A stretch of 12,478 nucleotides of DNA from an uncultured Prevotella sp. (lineage in GTDB: Bacteria; Bacteroidota; Bacteroidia; Bacteroidales; Bacteroidaceae), in NCBI GenBank assembly GCA_902477645.1, contig CABSIA010000087.1, forward strand, positions 1-12,478, in the 5' to 3' direction. Positions 1 to 5,736 of this stretch are shown here, in pieces. Within the stretch, counting starts at the first letter, position 1. Every line of letters begins with the position of its first letter. The translations under genes were made by a program, and so were the position numbers. Under the pieces are notes generated by a model. The model did no database searches and had not been told where the DNA came from. It saw nothing but the letters and a program-made list of their open reading frames with translations.

Positions 1-28
1 CTTTCCCTACACGACGCTCTTCCGATCT
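1..28 (+). other. Illumina sequencing adapter remnant (not genomic)
   Basis: The first 28 bases match the 3' part of the standard TruSeq read-1 adapter and end in its diagnostic CTCTTCCGATCT. The aat reading frame becomes sensible immediately after it, at base 29. This is an untrimmed library artefact at a contig end, so these bases should be masked. The match is recognised from memory of the adapter, without a search. Confidence 0.97.
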
Positions 29-343
29 CTCGGCGAGGATATGGTGGCGGCTTACAAAGAGCTGCACCGCCAGGGATTTGCGGCGAGCGTGGAGGTATGG
101 GACAGCGGTGAAAAGCTTGTCGGAGGTCTCTATGGCGTGGCGATAGGGCGGTGTTTCTTCGGCGAGAGTATGTTCTCGCTTGTGCCGGGTGCCAGTAAAT
201 TGGCTTTGATCTATCTTGCGCGGCTGATGGAGGAGCGGGGCGGAATGGTGATAGACTGCCAGTTTGAGACACCGCATCTTAAATCTATGGGCGGGCGGTA
301 CATCAGTTACGGGGAATATATGAGAAATGTCAGAGCCGAATAA
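29..343 (+). CDS. aat: Leucyl/phenylalanyl-tRNA-protein transferase, 3' part only
   Basis: This cytoplasmic enzyme moves Leu or Phe from aminoacyl-tRNA to the N-terminal Lys/Arg of proteins, marking them for ClpS/ClpAP (N-degron pathway). The visible 104 codons are the C-terminal half of the family. They include an SVEVWD strand, GGLYGVAIGR, the family hallmark FFGESMFS and a closing DCQFETPHLKSMGGR block. The frame is open from base 29 (LGEDMVAAYKELH), so the gene is cut by the contig end and the ATG at 41 is internal. Full-length family members are about 200-230 residues, so roughly half is missing. In many bacteria aat lies next to clpA or clpS; that side is not visible here. The last codons form the left arm of a hairpin with the following spacer. 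Identification is secure. Confidence 0.95.
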   Translation, partial: LGEDMVAAYKELHRQGFAASVEVWDSGEKLVGGLYGVAIGRCFFGESMFSLVPGASKLALIYLARLMEERGGMVIDCQFETPHLKSMGGRYISYGEYMRNVRAE

Positions 344-365
344 TCTTCAGGCTCTGACATTTCTC
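322..365. terminator. Long stem-loop between convergent aat and transporter genes
   Basis: A perfect 16-bp inverted repeat, GAGAAATGTCAGAGCC (322-337) and its complement (350-365), encloses a 12-nt loop. Beyond a 3-nt bulge, ATATAT (316-321 and 369-374) can extend the stem. It sits between two convergent stop codons and probably ends transcripts from both sides. There is no clear U-tract, so it may act as an RNA-stabilising or factor-assisted 3' end rather than a classical intrinsic terminator. The left arm lies inside the last codons and stop of aat. Confidence 0.7.
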
Positions 366-393
366 CACATATATGGCTGCTGCCGCCGGATGC

Positions 394-1956
394 CTATACA
401 ATCAGGTTGACGAGCAGCATTACGATAGGAATTGTAATGGCGGCAATGCCTATGATGTCGATAATAACGCCCGTCTTGATCATTTTAGTAATCGGGATAT
501 ATCCGCTTGCGTAGACAATGGCGTTTGGCGGTGTGGAGACTGGGAGCATGAAGCCCAGAGAGGCTGACAAAGCTACGCCCACGGCTACGGGAATTGGACT
601 GAAACCTGCTGACAGGGCTGCGCCGATTGCCAGCGGGCCTATCATGTTGGTGGCTGCCGTATGGGATGTAAGCTCAGACAGCAGCAGCGACATTACGCAG
701 AATACGGCGACGAGAAGCAGCTCCGATGGCTCGCCGCCAAGCATGGCGATAATCTGGCCGCCTATCCATCCTGAAAGCCCGGTGCTGTACATCATGCCGC
801 CCATGGCCAGGCCGCCGCCAAACAGGAGCAGCGTGCCCCATTCTACGCCGGCGACAGCGTCTTTCCACTCAAGAGTCATTTTGTGGCGCTTCAAGTCTAC
901 AGGAAGGAAGAACAGCAGCAATGCGCCGATCATGGCGGCAATGGCCTCGGGAAACAGCTTGTTGTATGTGTTCAGAGTCTCGCTCTCTGTGCCGAGTATG
1001 ATACTGAGGAAACCAGGAGTCACCCACAGCAATACGGCGACGATAAAGGCAAAAAGCGTGTTTTTCTGCGCTCTTGTCCAACGCCCGAGCGACCTTACCT
1101 TCTCGCCGATAAACTCTTGTGCGCCCTCTATGTGCTCAACATCTGAGGGGAACATTTTGTAAAGCAGAAAGTAGGTTATTATGAAATAGAACACCATGGC
1201 GACAAAGCCCCACACCATCCACTGGAAGAATGAAATGTGGATTTCGCACAGCTCGCTCAGGAAACCCAGCATTATGATGTTTGGAGGGGTTCCGATAGGG
1301 GTGAGCACGCCGCCGATAGAGCATGCGTAGGCTGTCATCAGCATCAGCCCCGTGGCATATTTATACGTGCGCAGATTTATGGTCTTGCCGTTGGCCGCCA
1401 TCATTTCCCTAATCGCCTCGAGCAGGCCTAAGGCTATCGGAAACATCATAGCGGCAGTGGCGGTGTTGCTTATCCAGCCAGGGCAGAGCATGCAGGGAAG
1501 CCCGATTGCAAGGAAAATACGGCGTGGGCTGTCGCCAACCCATTTCATCGACATTATGCCGTATGCTATGCGCTTGTCCAGGCCGTTTACCATCATGGCC
1601 TTGGCAATGATGAAACCGCCCATAAAAAGAAAAATCATAGGGTTGGCAAAAGCGGCAAAGGCCTCTTTCATCTTAACAATGCCGAACACCACACACAGCG
1701 TCGGGCCTACCAGAGAGGTTACAGGAATAGGTATAGGCTCCGTAATCCACCACAAAGCCACCAGCACCATTACGGCAAGCAGCTTGTGGGCCTCGGGCGA
1801 GAGACCGGCAATGGGGGTGAGCCATACTAAAACGGCGCAAACAGGGCCAAGGACGGCCCCCAGCAGCCGACGTTTCCTGTCGAACGACGAGTCGGGCGAA
1901 GATTCTTCTTGAACACAAGCCTGGGAAGATGGCGCCGGATTTTTCTTTTCTTCCAT
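394..1956 (-). CDS. DASS/SLC13-family sodium:dicarboxylate symporter
   Basis: This is an inner-membrane transporter of 520 residues, predicted to bring in C4-dicarboxylates or related anions with Na+ (VcINDY/SLC13 family). After a polar cytoplasmic N-terminus of about 28 residues, hydrophobic segments run throughout. The two inverted family repeats are visible. The first has SNTATAAMMFPI at about 163-174 and GTPPN at 222-226. The second has SHTAATN at 431-437 and STPPN at 474-478, inside the SLC13 signature region GVALSASLGFMLPVSTPPNA. In the second half the usual Asn of the SNT motif is His. Length is normal for the family. The ATG at 1956 opens a polar, charged N-terminus and a TATCTTTG box lies about 93 bp upstream, which supports this start. 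It looks monocistronic. Exact substrate (succinate, fumarate, malate, citrate or sulfate) cannot be read from sequence. Confidence 0.92.
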   Translation of the reverse strand: MEEKKNPAPSSQACVQEESSPDSSFDRKRRLLGAVLGPVCAVLVWLTPIAGLSPEAHKLLAVMVLVALWWITEPIPIPVTSLVGPTLCVVFGIVKMKEAFAAFANPMIFLFMGGFIIAKAMMVNGLDKRIAYGIMSMKWVGDSPRRIFLAIGLPCMLCPGWISNTATAAMMFPIALGLLEAIREMMAANGKTINLRTYKYATGLMLMTAYACSIGGVLTPIGTPPNIIMLGFLSELCEIHISFFQWMVWGFVAMVFYFIITYFLLYKMFPSDVEHIEGAQEFIGEKVRSLGRWTRAQKNTLFAFIVAVLLWVTPGFLSIILGTESETLNTYNKLFPEAIAAMIGALLLFFLPVDLKRHKMTLEWKDAVAGVEWGTLLLFGGGLAMGGMMYSTGLSGWIGGQIIAMLGGEPSELLLVAVFCVMSLLLSELTSHTAATNMIGPLAIGAALSAGFSPIPVAVGVALSASLGFMLPVSTPPNAIVYASGYIPITKMIKTGVIIDIIGIAAITIPIVMLLVNLIV

Positions 1957-2046
1957 AATACAATAGATTTTTATAAGGGTTAGTAATAATTTCAGCCTTT
2001 ATATTTTTGTACCTCCAAAAAGTGCCTGGTGTATTTCTGTCTTGTG

Positions 2047-2054
2047 CAAAGATA
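2047..2054 (-). promoter_or_regulatory. Predicted -7 box for the dicarboxylate transporter
   Basis: On the minus strand this reads TATCTTTG, an exact match to the Bacteroidetes sigma-AB type -7 box TAnnTTTG. It would start transcription near 2040 and give a leader of about 85 nt before the ATG at 1956. I see no convincing TTG box 19-21 bp upstream, so the call rests on one element and its position. Confidence 0.5.
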
Positions 2055-2148
2055 ATGAAAATATCCGCATAATATTATTTTTGGAAGAAAATTTGCTCAA
2101 AAATGAAAAAAAACAATTATTTGGCATACGACTTTGCAAAAAAAACCG

Positions 2149-2156
2149 TATATTTG
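2149..2156 (+). promoter_or_regulatory. Predicted -7 box for the small membrane protein gene
   Basis: TATATTTG matches TAnnTTTG and would start transcription near 2162, about 77 nt before the ATG at 2239. TTTG words lie upstream at 2120-2123 and 2133-2136, but their spacing (25 and 12 bp) is off the usual 19-21. The spacer 1957-2238 holds only this box and the divergent transporter box; no gene is visible in it. Confidence 0.4.
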
Positions 2157-2238
2157 CCAACACAACATTACAAATCTAATATAAAGTTTAACCTGACGCT
2201 CTCATTTCAGACAGTGTCGTAACCTAAATTGAAACATA

Positions 2239-2523
2239 ATGAATACTACTACAGTTTTTGTCATCGTTGCCCTTGCGCTGCTCGTTTTGGCTTTCTTCAC
2301 ATATATGCACAAAAAGCATGTGAGGTTTAATAAGGAAGATCTTACGTTGAAAACTAAAAAAATATTTGCCGCAGCAGGCTCCGGCTCTATCGAGGAGAAA
2401 AAATATCTGTATGGCCTGAGGCACGAATACGACTGCTCGCTGAAAGAGGCTCATTACCTTTTTGGCAAGGCGTGCGAGAACGGCATCGTTAAGGTTGAGG
2501 ACAAAATGGTGACTCTCGGATAA
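2239..2523 (+). CDS. Small single-pass membrane protein, unknown function
   Basis: The product is 94 residues. Residues 5-23 (TVFVIVALALLVLAFFTYM) form one strong membrane segment, followed by a basic stretch (HKKHVRFNK) that would place the C-terminal part in the cytoplasm. The soluble part, about 30-94, is charged. It has the look of a small mixed helical/strand domain (IEEKKYLYGLRHEYDCSLKEAHYLF ... NGIVKVEDKMVTLG as two separated stretches) with one Cys in each half. I do not recognise the family. The start is supported by the immediate membrane segment, an upstream -7 box and A-rich bases before the ATG. The stop is directly followed by the 98-bp hairpin element. A real gene is likely from its length, codon pattern and isolation from other frames. 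Its function is not inferable. Confidence 0.75.
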   Translation: MNTTTVFVIVALALLVLAFFTYMHKKHVRFNKEDLTLKTKKIFAAAGSGSIEEKKYLYGLRHEYDCSLKEAHYLFGKACENGIVKVEDKMVTLG

Positions 2524-2524
2524 A

Positions 2525-2622
2525 CACTGGGAGGGCAGGTTGAAAACCTGCCTAAAAATTAGTGGTGGCTTTTCAGCCTCCTGGTGAGATTAACGGCAGG
2601 TTGAAAACCTGCCCTCCCAGTG
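2525..2622. repeat. 98-bp REPIN/MITE-like palindromic element
   Basis: The element is bounded by inverted CACTGGGAG (2525-2533) and CTCCCAGTG (2614-2622). Just inside each end lies the same direct copy of GGCAGGTTGAAAACCTGCC (2534-2552 and 2595-2613), itself an 8-bp hairpin with a 3-nt loop. Because each copy is nearly palindromic, the whole element folds as one 28-bp inverted repeat with only three central mismatches per arm. The middle carries a third, weaker hairpin (GGCT 2567-2570 with AGCC 2575-2578) whose minus-strand core GGCTGAAAAGCC resembles the outer ones. It sits exactly between two convergent stop codons (2523 and 2630) and could end both transcripts. Two inverted REP-like units around a spacer is the architecture of REPINs mobilised by RAYT transposases; no such gene is in the window, so mobility is inferred. 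Confidence 0.75.
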
Positions 2623-2629
2623 AAATCTG

Positions 2630-3079
2630 TCAAAGATTATTGAATGCTGGAATTTCTTTTAAGAATAAATATTTTTTACCTGCATAATCCATCTTGCAGC
2701 AATAGTGCTCCATGCCATTGCTGACTACGAGATAGTCTACATGCATCAGCATATTGTAGACCGTTATCTGGTCGAAAACTTTCTGCGTTATCTTGATGTG
2801 CGGTGCCTTGTACTCAACAATCATCCGTGGAGTCAGATTTTTATTGTAAAGCACGCTGTCGGCACGCAGTTTCTTTGTGCCGATGCTCAGATTTACCTCA
2901 TTTGCCATCAGACTCTCCGGATATCCGAGATGCTCCGTAAGGTAGTGTACAAAATGTTGGCGCACCCATTCCTCCGGTGTCAGTGCCACGTACTTTTGCC
3001 GCAGAACATCCCAAATGGCAGGCTTTTCTGCCGTGCCGGATAATTTTATCCCGTAACTTGGTAGGTTTAATGAAATCAT
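2630..3079 (-). CDS. Standalone HsdR-N-type PD-(D/E)XK domain protein
   Basis: This 149-residue protein resembles the N-terminal nuclease domain of type I restriction R subunits (HSDR_N family) but has no helicase motor. Visible core residues are D74 (RADSVLYN), E89-x-K91 (IVEYKAP) and a Q104-x3-Y108 motif (DQITVYN). Together these match the extended PD-(D/E)XK signature of HsdR nucleases. The frame stays open to 3499, but that extension runs over holA on the other strand. The start MISLNLPSYG at 3079 is chosen because a TTTG-N20-TACCTTTG promoter lies just upstream. From memory, similar stand-alone genes are common in Bacteroidales, often near holA. No hsdM or hsdS is present, so restriction is not implied. 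A DNA repair or DNA-end role is possible, but the function is unknown. Confidence 0.85.
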   Translation of the reverse strand: MISLNLPSYGIKLSGTAEKPAIWDVLRQKYVALTPEEWVRQHFVHYLTEHLGYPESLMANEVNLSIGTKKLRADSVLYNKNLTPRMIVEYKAPHIKITQKVFDQITVYNMLMHVDYLVVSNGMEHYCCKMDYAGKKYLFLKEIPAFNNL

Positions 3080-3084
3080 TTTAT

Positions 3085-3092
3085 TACTTTTG
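3085..3092 (+). promoter_or_regulatory. Predicted -7 box for holA
   Basis: TACTTTTG matches TAnnTTTG exactly and would start transcription near 3098, about 50 nt before the holA ATG. The nearest upstream TTG (3058-3060) is 24 bp away, longer than usual, so the -33 element is weak. Confidence 0.5.
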
Positions 3093-3106
3093 CATTCAAA
3101 TGCAAA
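3089..3106. repeat. 18-bp palindrome joining two opposed -7 boxes
   Basis: TTTGCATTCAAATGCAAA consists of two perfect 8-bp arms around a CA centre. Its outer TTTG ends are the 3' halves of the two opposing -7 boxes. It could be an operator controlling both genes or an outcome of two interlocked promoters; the 4-bp GCAT/ATGC extensions are not needed by the promoter consensus. Confidence 0.6.
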
Positions 3107-3134
3107 GGTAGCATAAACAGATGAAACAGACAAA
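3103..3134 (-). promoter_or_regulatory. Predicted promoter of the HsdR-N-type gene
   Basis: On the minus strand TTTG (3134-3131), a 20-bp spacer and TACCTTTG (3110-3103) fit the Bacteroidetes consensus TTTG-N19-21-TAnnTTTG. Transcription would start near 3097, giving a leader of roughly 18 nt before the ATG at 3079. It faces the holA -7 box only 10 bp away. Confidence 0.7.
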
Positions 3135-3148
3135 TGTAAAACACAAGA

Positions 3149-4177
3149 ATGGCAGAAAAGAAAAAAACATTTGGCTTTGATGAAGTGATGCGTGCCCTGA
3201 AAGAAGGCACGTTCGCACCTATATATATATTGATGGGCGACGAGGCTTATTTCATTGACAAGATAGCCGACTATATTTCTGAAAACGCATTGGCTCCAGA
3301 GGAATGGGATTTTAACCGGGAAATTGTTTTCGGAGCAGATGTCACGGCCGCCCAGATTGTAGATATGGCAAAAGGCTATCCGATGATGGCGCCCAGGAGG
3401 GTGATTATCGTGAAAGAGGCGCAAGGACTGAAAAATCTGGATGCCATAGAAAAGTATCTTGCCAGTCCGTCTTCTACGTCGGTCATCGTGTTGTGTCATA
3501 AGAACGGCAGCATCGATGGCAGAAAAAAAATACTAGCCAAGGCACAGGCGGTCGGGGGGGTGTTTGAGAGCAAAAAACTACGGGACTATCAGCTGCCGGC
3601 ATGGATCACCAGCTATTTGAAAGTGCGGAGCTCAACGATAGACAACAAGGCGGCCTCCATGATAGCCGACTCAATAGGCTCGGATCTGAACCGCATGACT
3701 TCCGAGCTTGACAAGATTCTCATCTCGCTGCCTGAAAACGACCGAAGGATTACTCCTGAAACCGTTGAGGCGCAAATTGGAATTAGCAAAGACTTCAATG
3801 GCTTCGAGCTGAGAGACGCAATCGTAAACAAGGATGTTTATAAGGCAAATCTTATAATCAAATATTTTGACAGCAATCCGAAAGCAGGCTCGCTCTTCTC
3901 ATTTCTCCCGTTGCTCTTTAATTATTTCCAAAATCTGATGTTGGCATATTATGCGCCAGATAAACGCAACGAAAATGCCGTCGCACAGTTCCTGGATTTG
4001 AAATCTGTATGGGCTGTGAAAGACTATATGACGGGCATGAGAAATTACACAGGAATAAAAACTCTCCAGATAATTTCTAAAATTAGAGAAATTGATGCCA
4101 AAAGTAAGGGCATAAATAACCCGAATACACCCGTCGGAGAGCTGATGAAAGAGCTGATTTTTTTCATTTTGCATTAG
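3149..4177 (+). CDS. holA: DNA polymerase III subunit delta
   Basis: Delta is the clamp-loader subunit that opens the beta sliding clamp and loads it on primed DNA with the gamma/tau and delta-prime subunits. At 342 residues the length is typical. The N-terminal AAA+-like domain begins with the family signature PIYILMGDEAYFIDKIADYI (24-43). It continues with the usual core (APRRVIIVKEAQGL, SVIVLCHK), and the C-terminal helical collar is rich in Leu/Phe (SLFSFLPLLFNYFQNLMLAYY). As expected for delta, there is no working Walker A motif. Transcription probably begins at the box at 3085-3092 and ends at the hairpin 36 nt after the stop. The neighbour is the divergent HsdR-N-type gene. Confidence is high from the N-terminal signature and length. 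Confidence 0.93.
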   Translation: MAEKKKTFGFDEVMRALKEGTFAPIYILMGDEAYFIDKIADYISENALAPEEWDFNREIVFGADVTAAQIVDMAKGYPMMAPRRVIIVKEAQGLKNLDAIEKYLASPSSTSVIVLCHKNGSIDGRKKILAKAQAVGGVFESKKLRDYQLPAWITSYLKVRSSTIDNKAASMIADSIGSDLNRMTSELDKILISLPENDRRITPETVEAQIGISKDFNGFELRDAIVNKDVYKANLIIKYFDSNPKAGSLFSFLPLLFNYFQNLMLAYYAPDKRNENAVAQFLDLKSVWAVKDYMTGMRNYTGIKTLQIISKIREIDAKSKGINNPNTPVGELMKELIFFILH

Positions 4178-4213
4178 AAAATCGGCAAAAATCTAACTTT
4201 TCAGACTTAGAAT

Positions 4214-4240
4214 AAGCGTCCTCTCGGGACGCTTTTTTTT
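4214..4240 (+). terminator. Intrinsic terminator after holA
   Basis: AAGCGTCC (4214-4221) pairs perfectly with GGACGCTT (4227-4234) around a 5-nt loop and runs straight into eight T residues (4233-4240). This is a classical Rho-independent terminator, 36 nt after the holA stop. Confidence 0.93.
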
Positions 4241-4871
4241 GCCCTAACTTGTTGTATATAAGTGTAATCAATCTTAAAAAACCATGCTGAGATTTGCGTA
4301 TTTTTGTTTGACTGAGTGGTTGGACGGAAATATTCGAATGGCGCAAAAAAACGCATTTCCCAGAGCCTGTTAATTTAGTGTTCGCATTTATTAACGTTTT
4401 ACTATGTATAATTTTGGTTTGTAAAATACACAGATGCCCGTTGTTATTTAAATACCCAAACCTAAAAACGGCAACAAAAACAAAATCTAAGACACAAGCT
4501 AAACAACATTTATAAATCTAAATATTTAAAAACACAAACAAGCATACATAAATATACGTAAAGAGAAATAAGTCTTATATTATTAAAAATCAGCAGGTTA
4601 GATAAAATACGCAAAGTCAGCTCCGCTTTTATAGGCTATATAAACCTGTAAAAGTGCATATCTTTCTATTATACGATACAAATAGCACTTATTAATCCAT
4701 TATCAATGATTTAGTTACCATAAAAACCTAAATTTAGAGTTAATTTGGTATTTAGACCTTTAAATTTAGATACACAAACATACAACCATTATTTAGTGTT
4801 TTAGATTTGTGGATTTAAATCACTAAAACATAAAACCTAAATATCCAAATCAAAAATATCCTTTAGAATTG
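4241..4871. other. AT-rich non-coding region before the XRE gene
   Basis: This stretch of about 630 bp has no credible gene: stops are dense in all frames and the composition is far more A/T-rich than the flanking genes. Contents I can see are an isolated -7-like word TAATTTTG (4409-4416) without a -33 partner, several (A)CCTAAA words (4460s, 4726-4732, 4835-4841), and the ATTTAG cluster listed separately. I see no tRNA, no DnaA-box array and no hairpin followed by a U-tract. It is much longer than the other spacers in this window, so it may hold a regulatory region, an unrecognised small RNA, or the remains of a decayed gene. Confidence 0.7.
4709..4866. repeat. Cluster of ATTTAG/CTAAAT words (possible operator array)
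   Basis: Seven exact copies occur in under 140 bp. ATTTAG is at 4709, 4732, 4750, 4764 and 4791, and CTAAAT is at 4728 and 4837; two overlap as the palindrome CTAAATTTAG (4728-4737). One-mismatch versions occur at 4799 (TTTTAG), 4823 (CTAAAA) and 4861 (CTTTAG). Another palindrome, GATTTAAATC, lies at 4812-4821. The cluster ends just before the -33 element of the XRE promoter. Repeated short words next to a promoter suggest protein binding, perhaps by the XRE protein itself, but low-complexity A/T sequence is an alternative. Confidence 0.5.
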
Positions 4872-4902
4872 TTGCCTATGTTATTTTTTTGCTTTAACTT
4901 TG
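4872..4902 (+). promoter_or_regulatory. Promoter of the XRE-family gene
   Basis: TTG (4872-4874), a 20-bp spacer and TAACTTTG (4895-4902) form the best plus-strand Bacteroidetes-type promoter in the window. Transcription should start near 4908, leaving a leader of about 58 nt. The leader contains a small hairpin, GCCCA (4930-4934) with TGGGC (4939-4943), followed by an A-rich run before the ATG at 4966. Confidence 0.75.
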
Positions 4903-4965
4903 TAAACTGAACGCTAAACAGCAATTTTCGCCCATTTTTGGGCTGCATCTAAAAAAAATAGAGCT

Positions 4966-5430
4966 ATGAAAGATAGAATTCGAAAGATAATGGAGAGCCA
5001 GCACATGACCCAGCAAGTGTTCGCCTCGTTCATAGGAGTCTCGCCCGGAACGTTGAGCAGCATCTTCACCGGACGTACAAACCCTACCCTCAACATAGTG
5101 GAATCTATAAAGACGAAAATCCCGTCTGTCTCTTCCGACTGGCTGCTTTTTGGTCACGGACAGATGTATGCCGACGATGTTGCTACGGCCGACGCTCTAT
5201 CTGATTGTTCTGATGACGGAGGTTTTAAGAATGCTCTCGACTTCGGCCAGACTTCTTCTGCCCTACCAAATGACAGCTCGCAGCAACAATTTAGGCAGGG
5301 TGTCACGGGTACACCAAATAATTATCAGGTAAATGCTATCAAAATATCTGACAAACCTGAACGTAGGATAACCGAGATTAGAATCTTTTATGACGACCAG
5401 ACTTGGGAGACTTTCGTTCCTAAGAAATAG
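4966..5430 (+). CDS. XRE-family helix-turn-helix protein
   Basis: This 154-residue protein has an N-terminal Cro/C1-type helix-turn-helix (about 3-55). Helices two and three read MTQQVFASFIGVSPGTLSSI, followed by FTGRTNPTLNIVESI. The next segment, SSDWLLFGHGQMY (56-68), is the tail seen on many Bacteroidales XRE proteins (the dWLLtGxGxM pattern). Residues about 70-125 are polar, Ser/Asp/Gln-rich and probably disordered. A compact strand-rich end, RRITEIRIFYDDQTWETFVP (133-152), may be a small dimer or ligand module. It is expected to bind DNA in the cytoplasm. It stands alone, with its own promoter and non-coding DNA on both sides, and has no neighbouring toxin, phage or restriction gene to suggest a target. 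Autoregulation through the upstream ATTTAG words is a guess. Confidence 0.88.
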   Translation: MKDRIRKIMESQHMTQQVFASFIGVSPGTLSSIFTGRTNPTLNIVESIKTKIPSVSSDWLLFGHGQMYADDVATADALSDCSDDGGFKNALDFGQTSSALPNDSSQQQFRQGVTGTPNNYQVNAIKISDKPERRITEIRIFYDDQTWETFVPKK

Positions 5431-5524
5431 AATTTTTAGATGAGATATCCGGGGTGGCAATTGGGGATGAGGTTTCTCGTATGCCTAATGGCAAAATTTT
5501 CTTTTCTGAATTAAAATCTAAATA

Positions 5525-5637
5525 GCGGTTTCATTTGCCGCTAAAAAATGCGGTTGCCTGCATGTGCCGTCGTAACCGCTTGCATGTGCCATCGCAAGCG
5601 GTTGCATTAGCCATCGCAAGCGGTTGCATTTTTTTCG
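5525..5637 (+). repeat. Degenerate tandem array with alternative hairpins and U-tract
   Basis: Five adjoining units begin at 5525 (25 bp), 5550 (26 bp), 5576 (22 bp), 5598 (22 bp) and 5620 (partial). Most open with GCGGTT and contain a core like GCATTAGCCATCGCAA. The third unit opens with the complementary-type sequence, so AACCGCTTGC (5574-5583) can pair perfectly with GCAAGCGGTT at either 5594-5603 or 5616-5625. The second pairing ends next to GCATTTTTTT (5626-5635) and would act as a terminator; the first would not. A separate hairpin, TAGCGG (5523-5528) with CCGCTA (5538-5543), lies at the start. The whole block may serve as the 3' end of the XRE transcript. There are no unique spacers, so it is not a CRISPR array. 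Confidence 0.65.
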
Positions 5638-5736
5638 TGTGGTTTTTAAGGTGGGCTCTAAGAATTTCCACCGCTAAATATTAAATGATTCTATGTTTTA
5701 CGTTTTGTCACCTTTTCCTTAAAAATGATTTTCTTT

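Noticed and set aside
518..1912. Plus-strand open frames opposite the dicarboxylate transporter (518-1162 and 1352-1912)
   Set aside because: They mirror the GC-rich third-position pattern of the real minus-strand gene, give low-complexity Ser/Pro/Thr-rich products and show no family motif.
3080..3499. Upstream extension of the HsdR-N-type gene over holA
   Set aside because: It would place about 140 residues antisense to holA and past its own predicted promoter. The conserved region begins after MISLNL at 3079.
4241..4965. Replication origin in the AT-rich stretch near holA
   Set aside because: I find no TTATCCACA-type DnaA boxes and no dnaA, and the repeated word present (ATTTAG) is not a DnaA box.
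5550..5637. CRISPR-like array from the 22-bp repeated units
   Set aside because: Units are directly adjacent with no unique spacers, are degenerate, and no cas gene is present.
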